64,000 nt of DNA from an uncultured Bacteroidales bacterium (GTDB taxonomy: Bacteria; Bacteroidota; Bacteroidia; Bacteroidales; P3). Below are positions 16,150 to 23,992 of this stretch, piece after piece; the first letter of the stretch is position 1, and every line of letters starts with the position of its first letter. The notes under the pieces were generated by a model. That model was not told where the DNA came from, ran no database searches, and saw nothing but the letters and a program-made list of their open reading frames with translations. Location of the stretch: the NCBI GenBank assembly GCA_900314925.1, contig OMXC01000003.1, positions 1 through 64,000 on the forward strand. The letters run 5' to 3'. Both the position numbers and the translations under genes were made by a program.

Positions 16150-16266
16150 TTTATTCTCCGATTATTTGTAGGGAGAATATTGTAATGGTGCAATATTCTC
16201 CCTTTATTTACTCGGAGAATAATGTTACGGTGATTTATTCTCCGTGTAAATAAATGGAGAATAAGC
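16150..16266. repeat. Cluster of hairpins sharing GGAGAATA/TATTCTCC
   Basis: Five or more copies of GGAGAATA or its complement lie within 115 bases. AGGGAGAATATTG (16170-16182) pairs perfectly with CAATATTCTCCCT (16191-16203). CGGAGAATAA (16213-16222) pairs with TTATTCTCCG (16235-16244). Further single arms stand at each side. The cluster lies between convergent genes and could terminate both, but the repeated motif suggests a multi-site repeat. Confidence 0.75.
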
Positions 16267-16274
16267 AAGCATAA

Positions 16275-16679
16275 TTATAGTTGTGCAGTGAATTCACCTA
16301 TTGTAAGAATACTGACCTTGGGCCAGTCAATCTGTTTGAGGACGTTGAAGTGGGCGTCGTTGGTGACGATGTACTCGGCATCGGCGGCGACAGCGCAATC
16401 GACGAACTTATTGTCGTCGACATCCTGCTCTATCAGCCCGAAATGGATATATGTCTCTTGAAATTCCGTTGTGTGCAGCCGGGCTATGGCCTCCACCACA
16501 TTGTGAGCTATCTCCTTGGTGGTCTTCTGCGCAAGAATTTCTTCGTATTCAATCAGTATGTCGGTGTTGACGCAAAGGGAGATTTCGCCACACAGCACGC
16601 CCGACCATATCTTGTGGTACGGACTATTGGTGGGCAGCGCCTGCAGGAGGCAGTTGGTGTCAAGTACGATTCGACGCAT
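16275..16679 (-). CDS. PIN-domain toxin of a type II toxin-antitoxin pair
   Basis: 134 residues, start MRRIVLDTNCLLQALP. The PIN-domain acidic residues are visible: Asp7 in VLDTN, Glu45/Glu46 in ILIEYEEIL, Asp in DNKFVDCAVAADAEYIVTND, where the DNKFVD and TNDAHF motifs are typical of the putative toxin family TIGR00305. PIN domains are metal-dependent ribonucleases, often cutting tRNA or mRNA. It overlaps the upstream 76-residue gene by 20 bp, the usual antitoxin-first order. Target unknown. Confidence 0.88.
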   Translation of the reverse strand: MRRIVLDTNCLLQALPTNSPYHKIWSGVLCGEISLCVNTDILIEYEEILAQKTTKEIAHNVVEAIARLHTTEFQETYIHFGLIEQDVDDNKFVDCAVAADAEYIVTNDAHFNVLKQIDWPKVSILTIGEFTAQL

Positions 16680-16890
16680 GGCGGTAGGGGGTGCGCATGT
16701 GCTCTGCGCCCCATTGGTTGATGGTCTCCTCGTTTATGGTGCCGTTGTCCCACAAGGCGTCAATCTCTTTCTGTGCCTTGGCGGCGAAGAAATGCGCCAC
16801 CAAGTCCTTGAACTCGTTGAGGTCGGCCTCGGAGGTGATGCTTTTCAGGGCGTTCAGCAGTTCCAACTGTGCTATTTGCGTGTACGACAT
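16660..16890 (-). CDS. Antitoxin partner of the PIN toxin
   Basis: 76 residues, highly helical (IAQLELLNALKSITSEADLN) with a motif ALWDNGTINEETINQWGAEH found near the C-terminus of small antitoxins cotranscribed with PIN toxins in Bacteroidetes. It lies immediately upstream of, and overlaps, the toxin gene, ending MRTPYRHASNRT. It should bind and neutralise the toxin and may repress the operon. No DNA-binding fold is obvious. Assignment depends mostly on position and size. Confidence 0.8.
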   Translation of the reverse strand: MSYTQIAQLELLNALKSITSEADLNEFKDLVAHFFAAKAQKEIDALWDNGTINEETINQWGAEHMRTPYRHASNRT

Positions 16891-16957
16891 GTTCTTGTAT
16901 TTTGATTATATAACGCGGAGGGTTGAATAATATTGTGCAGGTGTGGTTGAAAAACAT

Positions 16958-17006
16958 GAATTGCCGCGGATTGGCCATTAATTTTATGGAAAATCCGCGG
17001 CAATTC
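16958..17006 (-). terminator. Terminator of htpG
   Basis: GAATTGCCGCGGATT pairs with AATCCGCGGCAATTC (15 bp) with a loop of about 19 nt. On the minus strand it is followed by ATGTTTTTC, so it fits as the end of the htpG transcript. Confidence 0.75.
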
Positions 17007-17019
17007 GTGTTCAATATCA

Positions 17020-17053
17020 CTCACGCATTAACGCATTCACACGTTAACGCATT
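17020..17053. repeat. 8-nt tandem repeats downstream of htpG
   Basis: Units ACGCATTA, ACGCATTC, ACACGTTA and ACGCATTC follow each other between the htpG stop and its terminator, part of the widespread short-repeat pattern of this window. Confidence 0.65.
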
Positions 17054-17054
17054 C

Positions 17055-18977
17055 TCATATCATCTGCACCGAGCGCTGGAGGAACTTGCTGAGGGCTTCG
17101 CCTTTGAGCAGGCCGTTGGCCAGGAGGGCCAGGTCGGTGAGCTGGTGGACGAGATCTTTCTGCTTCTCGGCGTCGGTCTCGTTCAGCACGCGGCTGATGA
17201 GCGGGTGGTTGATGTTGACCACGAGGTTGTAGCTCTCCGGCAGCTCGCCGTAGAAGCCCATGCCGCCGCCGGAGGTCTGCGCCATCTCGCGGTAGCGGCG
17301 CATGAATTCGCTCTGCGTCACCTGCATGGGGGCGTCGCTCTCCTCGAGGCTCTCGAGCTGCACGGTGAAGCGCTGCTTGTCAATCTCGCCCTCGATGATG
17401 GGCTGCAACTTCTCCTTTTCCTCCTTCGTGAGCTTCTCGGGGATGCTGTCGTCGTGGGGGATGAGTTTCTCCACCGTGTCGCTGTCCACGCGCACGAAGC
17501 GGGTCTTCTCAATCTTCTGCTCGAGCAGGTTGATGAAGTGGCTCTCCAGCGGGCTGTCCATCAGCAGCACGTCGTAGCCTTTGGCCTTGGCCTTCTCGAT
17601 GTAGGCGTGCTCCTCCTCGGCGTCGCTGGCGTAGAGGTAGCAGACAGTCTTGTCCTTGTCGGTTTGCAAGGCCTTGATTTTCTCGCGGTAGCTGTCGAGG
17701 GTGTGGTAAGTGCCGTCCACGCCTTTGAGCAGATAGAACTTCATGGCGCGCTCGCAGAACTTCTCATCGGTCAGCATGCCGTACTGGACAAAGATCTTGA
17801 TGTCGTCCCACTTCTCCTCGAGCTGAGTGTGGCCTTCGCTTGCGTCAGCCTTTTCGCCCTCCGCGGGCACGCGGGCTTTGCTCATCTCTTCGAGCTTGTC
17901 GGCGACTTTCTTGCTGATGTGCTGCGAAATCTTCTTCACGTTGCCGTCGCTCTGCAGGTAGCTGCGGCTGACGTTCAGAGGGATGTCCGGCGAGTCGAGC
18001 ACGCCGTGCAGCAGCATCAGATAGTCGGGCACCACACCCTCCACCTGGTCGGTGACGAACACCTGGTTGCAGTAGAGCTGTATCTTGTTGCGGTTGGGGT
18101 CGATGGTCTTGCGCACCTTCGGGAAGTAGAGGATGCCGGTGAGGTTGAAGGGGTAGTCGACGTTGAGGTGTATCTGGAACAGCGGCTCCTCGAAATTCAT
18201 GGGGAACAGCTCGTGATAGAACTTCTTGTAATCTTCATCGGTCAGCGACGAGGGCGATTTCTTCCAAGCGGGATCGGGGTCGTTGATGATGCGGGGTTGT
18301 TTCTTTTCCACGCGTTTGGGCTTGCCGTCTTTATCACAATCTGTCTCGCTGTCCACCCACACGCTCTCCTCGCCGAAGCGGATGGCCACGGGCATGAAGC
18401 GGCAGTATTTCTTCAGCAGCTGCAGGATGGTGCCCTCTTCGAGGAACTCCTTGCAGTCGTCGGCGATGTGCAGCACGATGTCGGTGCCGCGGTCGGTGTG
18501 CTTCTTGTCCTCCTCCATGCTGAACTCCGGATTGCCCTCGCAGCTCCAATGCTGTGCCGGCTCGTCCTTCCAGCTCTTGGTGAAGATTTCCACCTTGTCG
18601 CTGACCATGAAGGCGCTGTAGAAGCCGAGGCCGAAGTGACCAATGAGCTGCTCGTGGCTGTCTTTGTACTTCTCCATGAAGTCGGTGACGCCGCTGAAGG
18701 CTATCTGGTTGATGTACTTCTCCACCTCGTCGGCCGTCATGCCGATGCCGCGGTCGCTGACGGTGAGGGTCTTCTTCTTGGGGTCGAGCTTCACGTCGAT
18801 GGTTAGGTCGCCCAGCTCACCCTTGAACTCGCCGCGGGTGCTCAGTGTTTTCAGCTTCTGCGTGGCGTCGACGGCGTTGCTAATGAGCTCGCGCAGGAAA
18901 ATCTCGTGGTCCGAATAGAGGAACTTCTTGATGACCGGAAAGATGTTCTCGGTCTGTACGTTCAATTTGCCTTCCAT
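17055..18977 (-). CDS. htpG: Molecular chaperone HtpG (Hsp90)
   Basis: 640 residues, the usual length for bacterial Hsp90. The N-terminal ATPase motifs are intact: ELISNAVDA (catalytic Glu and Mg-binding Asn), DRGIGMT and GHFGLGFYSAFMV. The middle domain follows (NVDYPFNLTGILYFPKV, YCNQVFVTDQVEGVVPDYL, SRSYLQSDGNVKKI), and the C-terminal dimerisation region ends KFLQRSVQMI. It is a cytoplasmic ATP-dependent chaperone. Single transcription unit on the minus strand. The nearest upstream gene is the MgtC-like gene's neighbour group, which reads in the same direction, but the start is preceded by its own AT-rich leader. Confidence 0.97.
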   Translation of the reverse strand: MEGKLNVQTENIFPVIKKFLYSDHEIFLRELISNAVDATQKLKTLSTRGEFKGELGDLTIDVKLDPKKKTLTVSDRGIGMTADEVEKYINQIAFSGVTDFMEKYKDSHEQLIGHFGLGFYSAFMVSDKVEIFTKSWKDEPAQHWSCEGNPEFSMEEDKKHTDRGTDIVLHIADDCKEFLEEGTILQLLKKYCRFMPVAIRFGEESVWVDSETDCDKDGKPKRVEKKQPRIINDPDPAWKKSPSSLTDEDYKKFYHELFPMNFEEPLFQIHLNVDYPFNLTGILYFPKVRKTIDPNRNKIQLYCNQVFVTDQVEGVVPDYLMLLHGVLDSPDIPLNVSRSYLQSDGNVKKISQHISKKVADKLEEMSKARVPAEGEKADASEGHTQLEEKWDDIKIFVQYGMLTDEKFCERAMKFYLLKGVDGTYHTLDSYREKIKALQTDKDKTVCYLYASDAEEEHAYIEKAKAKGYDVLLMDSPLESHFINLLEQKIEKTRFVRVDSDTVEKLIPHDDSIPEKLTKEEKEKLQPIIEGEIDKQRFTVQLESLEESDAPMQVTQSEFMRRYREMAQTSGGGMGFYGELPESYNLVVNINHPLISRVLNETDAEKQKDLVHQLTDLALLANGLLKGEALSKFLQRSVQMI

Positions 18978-19063
18978 ATCTATGATATTTTGTTATTCTT
19001 GAGTATTAAAAACATCATAGATGGTTGCAATAAGTGTGCCAGCTGTTGCCGACTGACATTTTG

Positions 19064-19519
19064 TCAGTCGTCGCCCTTGCCGAGCTTCTTCTTGAGGTAT
19101 ATCTCGATGCTCTTGAGGCCCCAGTTGATGAGGATGATGACGCCGACGGCGATGAGGGCTTCGCGCCACAGGCCGTAGCCGCAGAGACAGCCCACGGCGG
19201 CGGAGCACCAGATGGTGGCCGCCGACGAGAGGCCGTGGATGGTGACGCCGTTCTTCATGATGACGCCGGCGCCGAGGAAGCCGATACCTGTCACCACCTG
19301 GCTCAGCACGCGCAGGTTGTCGTTGTTCACCGGCCCGCCCATGGCCATGGCGTGCATGATGACGCTCTCGCTGATGAGTATGAAGATGCAGGCGCCCACG
19401 GCCACCAGCGAGTTGGTGGTCAGGCCTGCCTGCCTCTGCTTCAGTTCACGCTGTGCGCCGATGATGATGCCTGCCAGCAAAGCGCAGGCCAGACGGAAGA
19501 TGAATATCTTTATTGGCAT
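19064..19519 (-). CDS. MgtC/SapB family inner membrane protein
   Basis: 151 residues from the ATG at 19519 (MPIKIFIFRLACALLAG). An in-frame extension to 19864 is a shadow of rsmI and is rejected. The family signature is clear: GIIIGAQRELKQRQAGLTT near the N-terminus and VVTGIGFLGAGVIMKNG in the middle, with about four membrane helices. MgtC-type proteins are linked with magnesium homeostasis and ATP synthase control; here the exact role is unknown. The start overlaps the end of rsmI by 10 bp, so both are likely on one transcript. The C-terminal ends in a charged tail (KKKLGKGDD). Confidence 0.9.
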   Translation of the reverse strand: MPIKIFIFRLACALLAGIIIGAQRELKQRQAGLTTNSLVAVGACIFILISESVIMHAMAMGGPVNNDNLRVLSQVVTGIGFLGAGVIMKNGVTIHGLSSAATIWCSAAVGCLCGYGLWREALIAVGVIILINWGLKSIEIYLKKKLGKGDD

Positions 19520-20181
19520 TTCCCAGAGATGATTACTACTATCTCGCCCTTCACTTCTTTCTGGCTGAAGTGTGCGAGCACCTCGGCCACGGTGCCGCGG
19601 GCGGTCTCGGCGTGCAGCTTGCTGATTTCGCGGCTCACGCTCACCTGCCGCTCTTCGCCCAGCACCTCGCGCAGTTCCTCCAGCAGCCTGACGAGGCGGT
19701 AGGGGCTCTCGTACACCACCATCGTGCGCTCCTCGTCGGCCAGGGCTTTGATAGCCGTCTGGCGCCCTTTCTTGTGGGGCAGGAAGCCGAGGAAGACGAA
19801 CCTGTCGCACGGCAGGCCGCTGTCTATCAGTGCCGGCACGAAAGCCGTGGCCCCCGGCAGGCACTCCACCTCCACACCCGCTTTCACGGCCTCGCGCACC
19901 AGCAGGAAGCCCGGGTCGCTGATGCCCGGCGTGCCGGCGTCGGTCACCACGGCGATGGTGGTGCCGCTCAAAAGCCGCTCCACCAGCCCCGCCACCGTCT
20001 GGTGCTCGTTGAAGATATGGTAGCTCTGCAACGGCGTCTCTATGCCGTAGTGCTGCATTAGCACACGGCTCGTGCGCGTGTCCTCGGCCAGTATGAGATC
20101 CACTGACTTAAGAACCTCGACTCCACGATAGGTCATGTCGCCGAGGTTCCCTACAGGGGTCGGTACCAGGTATAATTTCAT
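19510..20181 (-). CDS. rsmI: 16S rRNA (cytidine1402-2'-O)-methyltransferase RsmI
   Basis: 223 residues with all typical tetrapyrrole-methylase-fold motifs: LVPTPVGNLGDMTYRG at the start, AEDTRTSRVL, VTDAGTPGISDPG and the VVYESPYRLVRLLEEL segment. The enzyme methylates the 2'-OH of C1402 in 16S rRNA with SAM. Length is slightly short of the 280-residue long form but matches the compact form. Overlaps the mgtC-like gene. Preceded by a heptamer repeat array. Confidence 0.95.
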   Translation of the reverse strand: MKLYLVPTPVGNLGDMTYRGVEVLKSVDLILAEDTRTSRVLMQHYGIETPLQSYHIFNEHQTVAGLVERLLSGTTIAVVTDAGTPGISDPGFLLVREAVKAGVEVECLPGATAFVPALIDSGLPCDRFVFLGFLPHKKGRQTAIKALADEERTMVVYESPYRLVRLLEELREVLGEERQVSVSREISKLHAETARGTVAEVLAHFSQKEVKGEIVVIISGKCQ

Positions 20182-20184
20182 TAT

Positions 20185-20262
20185 ATTTTAGTTGGTAGTT
20201 GGTAGTGGGTAGTTGGTAGCATTCGTGGTCGTGTGCTACCCACTATCCACTATCCACTAATA
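20185..20262. repeat. 7-nt repeat array with inverted partner
   Basis: Units TAGTTGG, TAGTTGG, TAGTGGG and TAGTTGG are followed, after a short loop, by complementary units (CTACCCA, CTATCCA, CTATCCA). TTGGTAGCA and TGCTACCCA pair across the loop TTCGTGGTCG. Lies between yebC and rsmI in the direction of transcription, so it may also act as a transcript end. Confidence 0.75.
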
Positions 20263-20270
20263 ACTCAAAA

Positions 20271-21011
20271 TCACTCCTCCTCGAAGTCGTCGGGGATCTC
20301 CATGTCGTGGTAGACATTGGTGACGTCCTCGTCCTCCTCCAGGATGCCGATGATCTTCATGACCTTGCGGATGGTCTCGGTGTCAACCTGGCGCAGGGTG
20401 TTGGGGATGCGCTGCAGTTCGGCGCTCTCCACCTCGATGCCTTTCTGTTCCAGCATCTTCACCATGTTGCCGAAGTCCTCGTAGGCGGTGTAGAGGGTCA
20501 GGTACTCGTCGTCGACCTCCATCTCTTCCAGGCCGCCGTCGATGAGCTCCATCTCCAGTTCCTCGACGTCCATCTCAGGCTTGCGGGGCACCACGAAGAC
20601 GCCCTTGCGGGTGAAGAGGAAAGCCAGGCTGCCGTTGGTCTCCAGCGTGCCGCCGTTCTTGTTCATGATGCTCTTAATGTTGGCCACGGTGCGGTTGTTG
20701 TTGTCGCTGAGGGCCTCGATGAAGAGGGCTATGCCGTGGTTCACGTGGCACTCGAAGGTGAGCTCCATCATCTGGGCTGCATCCTTGTCGTTGGCCTTGT
20801 TGATAGAACGCTGCAGGGTGTCCTTGGGCATGTTGCAGCCGCGGGCGTTCTGGATGAGCAGACGCAGACGGGGGTTGCTGTCGGGGTCGGCGCCGCCTTC
20901 GCGCACGGCGATGGTTACTTGTTTCAGAATGTTGCTCCACTGTTTCGAGCGCTTGGCATCGGCTGCGCCTTTGGCGCGTTTGATCTTAGACCATTTGTTG
21001 TGTCCTGACAT
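20271..21011 (-). CDS. YebC/PmpR-family protein
   Basis: 246 residues, full length. It opens MSGHNKWSKIKRAKGAADAK, the family hallmark, and contains AVREGGADPDSNPRLRLLI and NMPKDTLQRSI in the first domain and HGIALFIEALSDNNNRT in the second. Members are annotated as transcriptional regulators; more recent work links them to translation of difficult proline-rich stretches. The C-terminal acidic end (MEIPDDFEEE) is as expected. Neighbours are rRNA/tRNA-modification genes (rsmI, trmB). Confidence 0.95.
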   Translation of the reverse strand: MSGHNKWSKIKRAKGAADAKRSKQWSNILKQVTIAVREGGADPDSNPRLRLLIQNARGCNMPKDTLQRSINKANDKDAAQMMELTFECHVNHGIALFIEALSDNNNRTVANIKSIMNKNGGTLETNGSLAFLFTRKGVFVVPRKPEMDVEELEMELIDGGLEEMEVDDEYLTLYTAYEDFGNMVKMLEQKGIEVESAELQRIPNTLRQVDTETIRKVMKIIGILEEDEDVTNVYHDMEIPDDFEEE

Positions 21012-21036
21012 AATGATGTTTTGTTTATTTGTTTAT

Positions 21037-21747
21037 TTATTGTTTAGTTTGATTGTTTCTCCATTGTATGTAGGTGATGGGCTTGCCTTCGGCGAGGAAC
21101 ATGCGCTCGTAGAAGGTCTGCGTCATTCTCGCTTCGGCGAGAATAGTGGGTAGTGGGTAGTTGGTAGTGGGTAGCACTTGATCTTCGCTGTACAGGTCGT
21201 TGGTGCTGGCCACTATCTCCACGTCGCGCTCCGGCAGCACCTCGTTCAGCGTGTAGTCGTACAGCTCTTGGCTGTCGGTCTTCAGGTGCATCGTGCTTTG
21301 CGGCGCCAGGAAGCGTGCATAGGTGTCGAGGAAGCGCGGCGCCGTGAGGCGCTTGTTGGGCTTCTTCAGCTGCGGGTCGCAGAAGGTGATCCACACCTCG
21401 CTCACCTCGCCGGGGGCGAAGAAGCGGTCTATCAGCTCTATCCTCGTGCGTATGAATGCCACGTTCTGCAGCGGCTCCTCCACGGCGGTCTTGGCGCCGC
21501 GCCACAGGCGTGCCCCTTTGATGTCGACGCCTATGTAGTTGCGCTCGGGGTGTATGCGGGCCAGGGCCAGCGTGTAGTCGCCCTTGCCGCAGCCCAGCTC
21601 CAGCGTGATGGGGTTCTGGTTGCCGAAATGCTCAGCCCATTTCCCCTTCAGGGCGAAGCCCTCCTGTTCCAGCTGTTCGAAGCCCACCTGGAACAGGTTG
21701 GGGAATGTCAGGTTCTCGGCGAAGCGTTGCAGTTTGTGGTGCCCCAT
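21037..21747 (-). CDS. trmB: tRNA (guanine46-N7)-methyltransferase TrmB
   Basis: 236 residues. SAM-binding motif TLELGCGKGDYTLALA, the substrate/catalytic segment ITFCDPQLKKPNKRLTAPRF and downstream FLDTYARFL are all present. The enzyme makes m7G46 in tRNA variable loops. Near the C-terminus an in-frame heptamer repeat array (21138-21176) adds residues reading VLPTTNYPLPTI, in a part of the fold that tolerates variation, before the ending FYERMFLAEGKPITYIQW. The start MGHHKLQRFAENL is usual for Bacteroidetes TrmB. Confidence 0.95.
   Translation of the reverse strand: MGHHKLQRFAENLTFPNLFQVGFEQLEQEGFALKGKWAEHFGNQNPITLELGCGKGDYTLALARIHPERNYIGVDIKGARLWRGAKTAVEEPLQNVAFIRTRIELIDRFFAPGEVSEVWITFCDPQLKKPNKRLTAPRFLDTYARFLAPQSTMHLKTDSQELYDYTLNEVLPERDVEIVASTNDLYSEDQVLPTTNYPLPTILAEARMTQTFYERMFLAEGKPITYIQWRNNQTKQ
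21138..21176. repeat. 7-nt repeat array inside the trmB coding region
   Basis: Plus-strand units TAGTGGG, TAGTGGG, TAGTTGG, TAGTGGG and TAGCAC lie inside trmB and encode VLPTTNYPLPTI. The same TAGTTGG/TAGTGGG units form the array at 20185-20262, 900 bp away, where they are intergenic. Confidence 0.8.
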
Positions 21748-21749
21748 AC

Positions 21750-21812
21750 TCTAATCATCAATCACTTATCGCTTATCACTTATCACTTGTCACTTATCAC
21801 TTATCGCCAATC
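21750..21812. repeat. 7-nt repeat array between the HU/SPOR gene and trmB
   Basis: Units CACTTAT or CGCTTAT repeat about seven times (for example CACTTAT, CACTTGT, CACTTAT, CACTTAT). The array fills the whole gap between the two genes. Confidence 0.8.
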
Positions 21813-23967
21813 ACCATTTCTTAATCACCACGTCGCCGTCGTACCAGCTCTTCACGTGCTTGTACAGCGCCTCGGCGGCCGTCTGGTTGTTGGCGCTGCC
21901 CATGCTGACGTAGTACATGTCGTTGACCTCGATGATGTAGGCGTCGCAGCCCATCTCGTGCAGGCGGGCGGTCAGCTTGGCTGCGGTGCTCTTGTTCAGG
22001 TAGAATCCTGCTATGAGGTCGTAGCCCTGCTTGCTGCCCTTCTCCACATACACATACGTCGGGGCGTCACCGTTCTGAGCCATCTGGCGGCGGCGCTCTA
22101 TGGCCTTCTTCTCGTCGGCCTTCACCTGCTGCACCTCGGCGGCTGTCTTGCGGCCGTTGCCGTCGGGCTGCAGCCCGAGCTCGTCGGCCATGCGGTAGAG
22201 CATGTCGTCGAGCGCGCGGTAGTTCATAAGCTCACCTTGCACCTTGCCGCGGCAGCTGCGGGCGTAGCTTCCCTTCATGAAGGGTTCGTTGTATTTGTAG
22301 ATATAGTCGTTGTACGGTATCAGACGCTGCACGGCGAAGCGGTCGCCGAGCATTTGCTCCAGGCGCTCGTTGGCATACTGGCGTATGCGGTCCATCATCG
22401 GGGCGCGTGCGCCGCTGAAGTTGCGGTCGGCGAGGTACTGGCCGATGTAGTCGCTCATGAAGCGGCACACCAAGTCGCTCTGCTGCTCTATCTCGCGGCC
22501 CGAGTGGTTGATCATGTCGGTGTTGTAGGTGAAGGCGTTGACGGCGCCGGAGTCGATGTGCGTCGTGCTCTTGGCGGCCACCGGGGTCTCTGCCGTCTTG
22601 TTGCCGCTCAGCAGGTAGTAGGCGCCACCGGCCAGGAGCAGCAGGCAAAGCACGATGAGCACTATCAGCCACACCTTGCTTTTCTTCTTCCCTTCGTCGT
22701 CGCTCTCGTGTGCGGGCTGCGCCGTCAGCTTGTCGGCCAGCTCTTTGTTCTTCTTGGCCTGCTTGGCGGCCTCCTTCTCGGCCTGTTTGCGCTCTTTGGC
22801 CTCCTTCTTGGCTCTGTTGGCCTCCTCTTTGGCTTTGATGGCTTCCTCTTTGCGGCGCTCTTTCTCCATGCGAGCGGCCTCCTTCTCGGCCTCTTTGCGC
22901 TCTTTGGCCTCCTTGGCGGCTTGTATGGCGGCCTGCTTGGCAGCCTCCTTCTCGGCCTCGCTGCGTGCTGCCGCCTCGGCTTTGGCGCTCTCGCGGGCGA
23001 CTATCGCTGCCATGGCGGCGGCCTTCTTCTCGGCCTTGATGCGCTCTTTCTCAGCCTCCTTCTCGGCTTTCTGGCGACCGGCCTCGGCTTTCTTCTCGGC
23101 CTTGACGCGCTCCTCTTCGGCCCGCTTCTCGGCCTTGCGCAGCTCGTCGGCGGCTTTGCGCTTCTCCTCGGCCTCGCGGCGCTCGGCTTCCTTGCGCTGT
23201 TTGGCGAGCTGTTCCTCGTCGAAGCGGCGCTGCTCCTCGACCTTCTTCTCCAGTTTAATGCGCTCCTTCTCGGCCTTCTTCTCGGCTTCGAGGCGTTCCT
23301 TCTCGGCGCGTGCCGCGGCCTTGGGGTCTATGGCGGGTTTCTCTTTCTCGAGGTCTTCGAGCTGTTTGAGGCTCTCGTCCCAGTGCTCCTCATTGGTATC
23401 GGTCGCCTCCTCGGCTGCGGGTTCCGGGGCCGGAGTCTCTTCGGACACTGGCTGCTCCGGTGCCGTAGTCTCCTCGGCTGCGGGCTCTGCGGTGGCCGGG
23501 GCCTCCTCGGCCTCGTCGAAGCGCGCAAAGGGGTCTTCCTCGTTGTCGTGGTTGTATATCTTGACCTCCTCGATGGGCATCTCGCCTTTGTTGCCGGCGT
23601 CGAGCACAACGCCTTCGGCCATCTTGAAGCCGAAGGTGCGCTTGTCGTCGCAGGTCAGCGTGCCCAGCTTGCCGAAGTTGTGGTGGCCGGTGCGTTTCAC
23701 CTTGTCGGTGAGGGCGTCGATGTAGTTGAGCCACATCTGCTTTGCCACGTCTTCGCTCACGCATTCGCGTTCGGCGAGGGTCTTGACAATCTCGCTTTCG
23801 CCAGAGGTCTCCGTGCTGTAGGCTATGACGCGGCTGGCGGGGTAGTAGGTGCGTGTCGCGGGGTCGTGGTGTGCGCTGCGCACAACGCTGTCTAATGTTC
23901 CGATGCCGGGCATCTCTACTTTCTGCCCTTTTTCAAGCAATTCGACAATCAGGTCAGTAATGTTCAT
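21811..23967 (-). CDS. HU-like/SPOR membrane protein with a long charged coiled coil
   Basis: 718 residues. About 1-130 resembles the bacterial CCDC81-like HU domain (MNITDLIVELLEKGQKVEMP, GTGHHNFGKLGTL-like core). An acidic Ala/Glu/Pro segment follows (about 145-200), then some 220 residues of EK/AK/ER-rich helix (EAEKKAEKERIKLEKKVEEQ and many similar), a single membrane segment at about 430-452 (VWLIVLIVLCLLLLAGGAYY), a periplasmic region and a C-terminal SPOR domain (YVYVEKGSKQGYDLIAGFY to the end). SPOR domains bind denuded peptidoglycan at division sites. In Bacteroidales similar HU-SPOR proteins are linked to cell division, but here the helix is unusually long, comparable to TolA. Role inferred from domains. 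Confidence 0.85.
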   Translation of the reverse strand: MNITDLIVELLEKGQKVEMPGIGTLDSVVRSAHHDPATRTYYPASRVIAYSTETSGESEIVKTLAERECVSEDVAKQMWLNYIDALTDKVKRTGHHNFGKLGTLTCDDKRTFGFKMAEGVVLDAGNKGEMPIEEVKIYNHDNEEDPFARFDEAEEAPATAEPAAEETTAPEQPVSEETPAPEPAAEEATDTNEEHWDESLKQLEDLEKEKPAIDPKAAARAEKERLEAEKKAEKERIKLEKKVEEQRRFDEEQLAKQRKEAERREAEEKRKAADELRKAEKRAEEERVKAEKKAEAGRQKAEKEAEKERIKAEKKAAAMAAIVARESAKAEAAARSEAEKEAAKQAAIQAAKEAKERKEAEKEAARMEKERRKEEAIKAKEEANRAKKEAKERKQAEKEAAKQAKKNKELADKLTAQPAHESDDEGKKKSKVWLIVLIVLCLLLLAGGAYYLLSGNKTAETPVAAKSTTHIDSGAVNAFTYNTDMINHSGREIEQQSDLVCRFMSDYIGQYLADRNFSGARAPMMDRIRQYANERLEQMLGDRFAVQRLIPYNDYIYKYNEPFMKGSYARSCRGKVQGELMNYRALDDMLYRMADELGLQPDGNGRKTAAEVQQVKADEKKAIERRRQMAQNGDAPTYVYVEKGSKQGYDLIAGFYLNKSTAAKLTARLHEMGCDAYIIEVNDMYYVSMGSANNQTAAEALYKHVKSWYDGDVVIKKW

Positions 23968-23992
23968 ATATATATACTTTGTTTTTTTCTTG

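Noticed and set aside
19520..19864. N-terminal extension of the MgtC-like protein
   Set aside because: The extra 115 residues are Arg/Gly-rich shadow of rsmI; the family start fits ATG 19519.
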